From positions 37,198-101,197 of the forward strand of contig JAUIKF010000031.1 in assembly GCA_030430575.1 (NCBI GenBank): DNA of 64,000 nt, read 5' to 3'. The position numbers were made by a program, and so were the translations under genes. The number at the start of each line of letters is the position of its first letter. Positions within the stretch are counted from its first letter, which is position 1. The notes beneath the pieces are model-generated. The model worked only from the letters and a program-made list of their open reading frames with translations, was not told the origin of the DNA and did not search any database. This DNA comes from Bacteroidia bacterium (GTDB lineage Bacteria; Bacteroidota; Bacteroidia; J057). Positions 61,930 through 64,000 of the stretch are shown here, piece by piece.

Positions 61930-62865
61930 ATGGACATACAAAAGTCGGATACCCATTGGATAGTGATCATCAACCCAGTTTCTGGTGGGGGAAAAGGAAA
62001 AAAGCGTTGGCCCAAAATCAAGCGGCTATTAGCGGAAAAGGCTATTTCTTTTGAGGAGGTCTTTACAGAAGCCCAAGGCCATGCAGGCGTGTTATTGGAG
62101 GACTACCTTCAAAAAGGGCATCGGCATTTTATCCTGATTGGCGGCGATGGCACCTACCATGAGATTGCCAATGCCATGATGCGTCAGGATATTACCCCAT
62201 CGCCTGATGTCACTTTTGCCATGTTCCCAACAGGGACTGGCAATGACTGGGTGCGGACTTACCATCCCAAAGCGTCCTATCGAGACATTGTCCAAATGAT
62301 CCTCACTGGTCATACCAAGCTTCAAGATGTGGGATGGGCACATTTGCCTCACCAGGGCGCAGATCACAAGCACTATTTCTTCAATTTGGCAGGATTGGGA
62401 TTTGATGCTTATGTAGCAGCTAATTTTTTGGATGAAAAGAATAAACACAACAGTGTTGCCTATCTGTGGGCCCTCCTCAAGGGCCTTTCTTCATTCAAAC
62501 ACTTGCCTGTCAAAGTCCTTTTTGATGGACAAACAGTAGAAGCTCCTATTACATTACTGGCTATTGGTATCTGTCGGTACTTGGGGGGAGGCATGATGAT
62601 TACCCCCAATGCGCTGCCTGATGATGGGCTTTTGGACCTGACACTGGTTTCTGATCTCAGCAAACTGGGAATTATTGGTCAGCTTCCGCGCCTATATAAG
62701 GGCACTTTTCTTTCTCACCCTAAAGTAGATACCTACCAAACCCATGAGCTGCACGTCGATGCAGGAGACGATGTCTTTATCCAGCTTGATGGAGAGATTA
62801 TTGGACATTGTCCTGCGACGTTTGGGATAGCGCCGAAGGCGATGCGGGTGGTGGTGGGGGGATAA
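61930..62865 (+). CDS. diacylglycerol/sphingosine-kinase-like lipid kinase
   Basis: 311 residues. DAGK catalytic domain with NPVSGGGKGKK (about 13-23) and GGDGTYHEIANAM (about 71-83, nucleotide-binding loop), then a beta-sandwich C-terminal domain with GGGMMITPNALPDDGLLDL. Similar to YegS and DgkB in length and order. It phosphorylates a lipid alcohol at the inner membrane; the substrate is not known. Confidence 0.93.
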   Translation: MDIQKSDTHWIVIINPVSGGGKGKKRWPKIKRLLAEKAISFEEVFTEAQGHAGVLLEDYLQKGHRHFILIGGDGTYHEIANAMMRQDITPSPDVTFAMFPTGTGNDWVRTYHPKASYRDIVQMILTGHTKLQDVGWAHLPHQGADHKHYFFNLAGLGFDAYVAANFLDEKNKHNSVAYLWALLKGLSSFKHLPVKVLFDGQTVEAPITLLAIGICRYLGGGMMITPNALPDDGLLDLTLVSDLSKLGIIGQLPRLYKGTFLSHPKVDTYQTHELHVDAGDDVFIQLDGEIIGHCPATFGIAPKAMRVVVGG

Positions 62866-63169
62866 TAGATTGCAGAATGTCGAACAAGGAGTTAAGATTA
62901 GGAATGAAGAAAAAATAACTTTTCAGTTATTCATCTATAACTCACTGAGAATCAGTTCATATTTTAATTTCAACTTTCATTTTAATTTTTATTCATTCCT
63001 TAATGAAGTGAGTAATGAAATTATCCCAGCTCATTACGACGGACTAAAGACTTCGGCGTGAGCTCAGTCGAACGCCGCATCGCAATAGTTTCTTGTCTGT
63101 CATTTTTTACTATTGCGACTGGGTTTCAATGAATAATCAATCAATTTTTAATTAATAATCCCTCAACCT
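62866..63169. other. 304-nt intergenic region with repeats
   Basis: No gene. It holds one copy of the dispersed repeat (GATTGCAGAATGTCGAACAAGGA, about 62868-62893, split here by position), TTTTAATT-type simple sequence, the hairpin CGGCGT/ACGCCG inside a GACTTCGGCGTGAGCTCAGT repeat (63049-63077), and CGCAATAGT/ACTATTGCG (63081-63117). Confidence 0.6.
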
Positions 63170-63742
63170 ATGCCCTCTACTCGATTCAATTATCTCGAAA
63201 CCAAATGGCCCTTTATCATTGCACTGATCGTCATGACCGTGACGATTTTGGGGGTGTGGCTGTACGGCATTCAAGATGATAGGAGCCTTTACCACAATTC
63301 CCTCATCTCCACTACCCTACTAAGTGGATTCTTTTTCCTATTTGTGACGATAGGGTTGTATGATGGGGTTAAGCTAAAGGATAACCTGGGAAAAGTGCTT
63401 GAACAGAAGAATTTTAAAAGCTTTACTTTCTCTCCAGATGGTTTTGATTTCGTTGGAGGAGGTGATGATATTATTAGCGCCATATTCATGATTATTCTCT
63501 CCATCGTTGTGGCGTTTATTATTTCACTGATTATGGCATTTTTGAGTGCAGCCCTCTGGATCGTGTTCCTAGCAGTGATGGCCATGCTATATTGGGTGTT
63601 TTTCCGGGCGCTTCGTTGGGTATTCAAAAAGTCACCCGTTTGTCAAGGAAAATGGGGCAAAAGTCTTTTGTATAGTTTGGGATTTACTTTGCTTTATAGT
63701 TGCTGGATTTATGGGTTGATCATCTTAGTATTTACCCTTTAG
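63170..63742 (+). CDS. hypothetical membrane protein
   Basis: 190 residues. Four or five membrane segments (about 13-33, 45-62, 100-145 and 165-188) separated by a soluble loop containing SFTFSPDGFDFVGGGDD (about 83-99). The family is not recognised. The leader is repeat-rich and the next 140 nt hold nothing convincing. Confidence 0.75.
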   Translation: MPSTRFNYLETKWPFIIALIVMTVTILGVWLYGIQDDRSLYHNSLISTTLLSGFFFLFVTIGLYDGVKLKDNLGKVLEQKNFKSFTFSPDGFDFVGGGDDIISAIFMIILSIVVAFIISLIMAFLSAALWIVFLAVMAMLYWVFFRALRWVFKKSPVCQGKWGKSLLYSLGFTLLYSCWIYGLIILVFTL

Positions 63743-63880
63743 CCCTTTGATGCTATTATGGACTATCTCATTTACACCTACCTACATAAGGAGGGACTCA
63801 CGCGAGAAGACCTCGCTTAAACAAGAAAATGTATAGGCAAACTGATACAAAAGTACTTTTCAAATAAATTAAAAAAGTAA

Positions 63881-64000
63881 CTATTCAGCAGGCCTAAGGC
63901 CTGCGATTTGATTTATCGCGTTCTGGTCAACAAAGACCTCATTGAGGGCATTGAATGCCCTTTTGCCCTGCTTTCTGGCCGAGAGGATATATGATCTTAT
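63881..64000 (-). CDS. C-terminus of a transposase-like protein (cut by window edge)
   Basis: An open minus-strand frame of 39 codons enters from beyond 64000 and ends at TAG (63881-63883). It reads RSYILSARKQGKRAFNALN, then a short tail ending GLRPAE. SARKQGxxxFxAL near the end recalls C-termini of IS66-type transposases, so an insertion element probably continues past the edge. The palindrome GCAGGCCTAAGGCCTGC (63888-63904) is inside its last codons. Confidence 0.5.
   Translation of the reverse strand: MRSYILSARKQGKRAFNALNEVFVDQNAINQIAGLRPAE

Noticed and set aside
62870..63061. 63-codon frame after the lipid kinase
   Set aside because: It is made of the dispersed repeat and simple TTTTAATT sequence.
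1..64000. CRISPR array
   Set aside because: The tandem repeats seen are either coding (41073-41177) or simple hexamers (56647-56712); none has regular unique spacers, and no cas gene is present.

Overview
The window is chromosomal DNA of a member of the Bacteroidota, most likely a free-living, probably marine or activated-sludge Saprospiria-type organism. The evidence is several secreted proteins ending in a type IX secretion (T9SS) type-A sorting domain, a DUF5683 gene directly after parB, a membrane MutS-like protein, DUF2461 and DUF4230 genes, and the near absence of Shine-Dalgarno sequences. No rRNA, CRISPR array or phage is visible. One tRNA gene (Arg, anticodon CCT) is present. Layout: 0-8.5 kb holds an unrecognised coiled-coil/glycine-rich protein, an MDR oxidoreductase, a VOC protein, DUF2461 and a divergent membrane-sensor/secreted-protein pair. 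8.6-14.7 kb holds a large subtilisin-like T9SS protease and a T9SS propeller-like protein. 14.8-25.8 kb is a housekeeping block: mpl (murein recycling), otsA-otsB fusion (trehalose), a MYG1/DHH-like protein, a UbiA-type prenyltransferase, parB without parA, DUF5683, a formylglycine-generating enzyme, pnuC and three small envelope genes. 25.9-29.8 kb encodes a T9SS adhesin-like protein built of four ~210-residue modules. 29.9-34.0 kb is dnaE interrupted by a 182-residue mini-intein. 34.2-42.9 kb is an AT-rich accessory island between a dead IS200/IS605 transposase and tRNA-Arg. 43-64 kb returns to core genes: thrA fusion, SIR2-like NADase candidate, DUF4230, tesB, an aquaporin, a pseudo-protease/SUMF1 fusion and a second SUMF1 lipoprotein, a BNR-repeat protein, oxyR, an ECF sigma factor, MutS-like protein, di-haem peroxidase, lipid kinase, and the C-terminus of a transposase at the right edge. 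The best candidate for an undescribed system is the three-gene operon at 34903-42451, transcribed leftwards: a NYN (PIN-like) nuclease whose C-terminus resembles the effector-associated domain EAD11; a 1650-residue protein with an Sm-like start, a pentapeptide repeat, a cold-shock-like OB fold, TPRs, a beta-sandwich and a C-terminal STAND/AAA-like ATPase with winged helix; and a 521-residue ATPase ending in a HEPN domain with an intact RNPLAH motif. Genes two and three overlap by ATGA. Two candidate RNases around an RNA-binding-looking ATPase suggest an NTP-dependent, RNA-targeting conflict (anti-phage) system. This is inference from domain composition and has not been tested. A second theme is DNA/RNA structure: strong hairpins at a near-constant distance (52-61 nt) upstream of four start codons, two of which share the same 13-nt loop on different stems and could form H-type pseudoknots; perfect 32- and 50-bp palindromes; a ~200-bp imperfect inverted repeat; and dispersed short repeats between genes. 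All functional calls are made by eye from sequence; no database search was possible.
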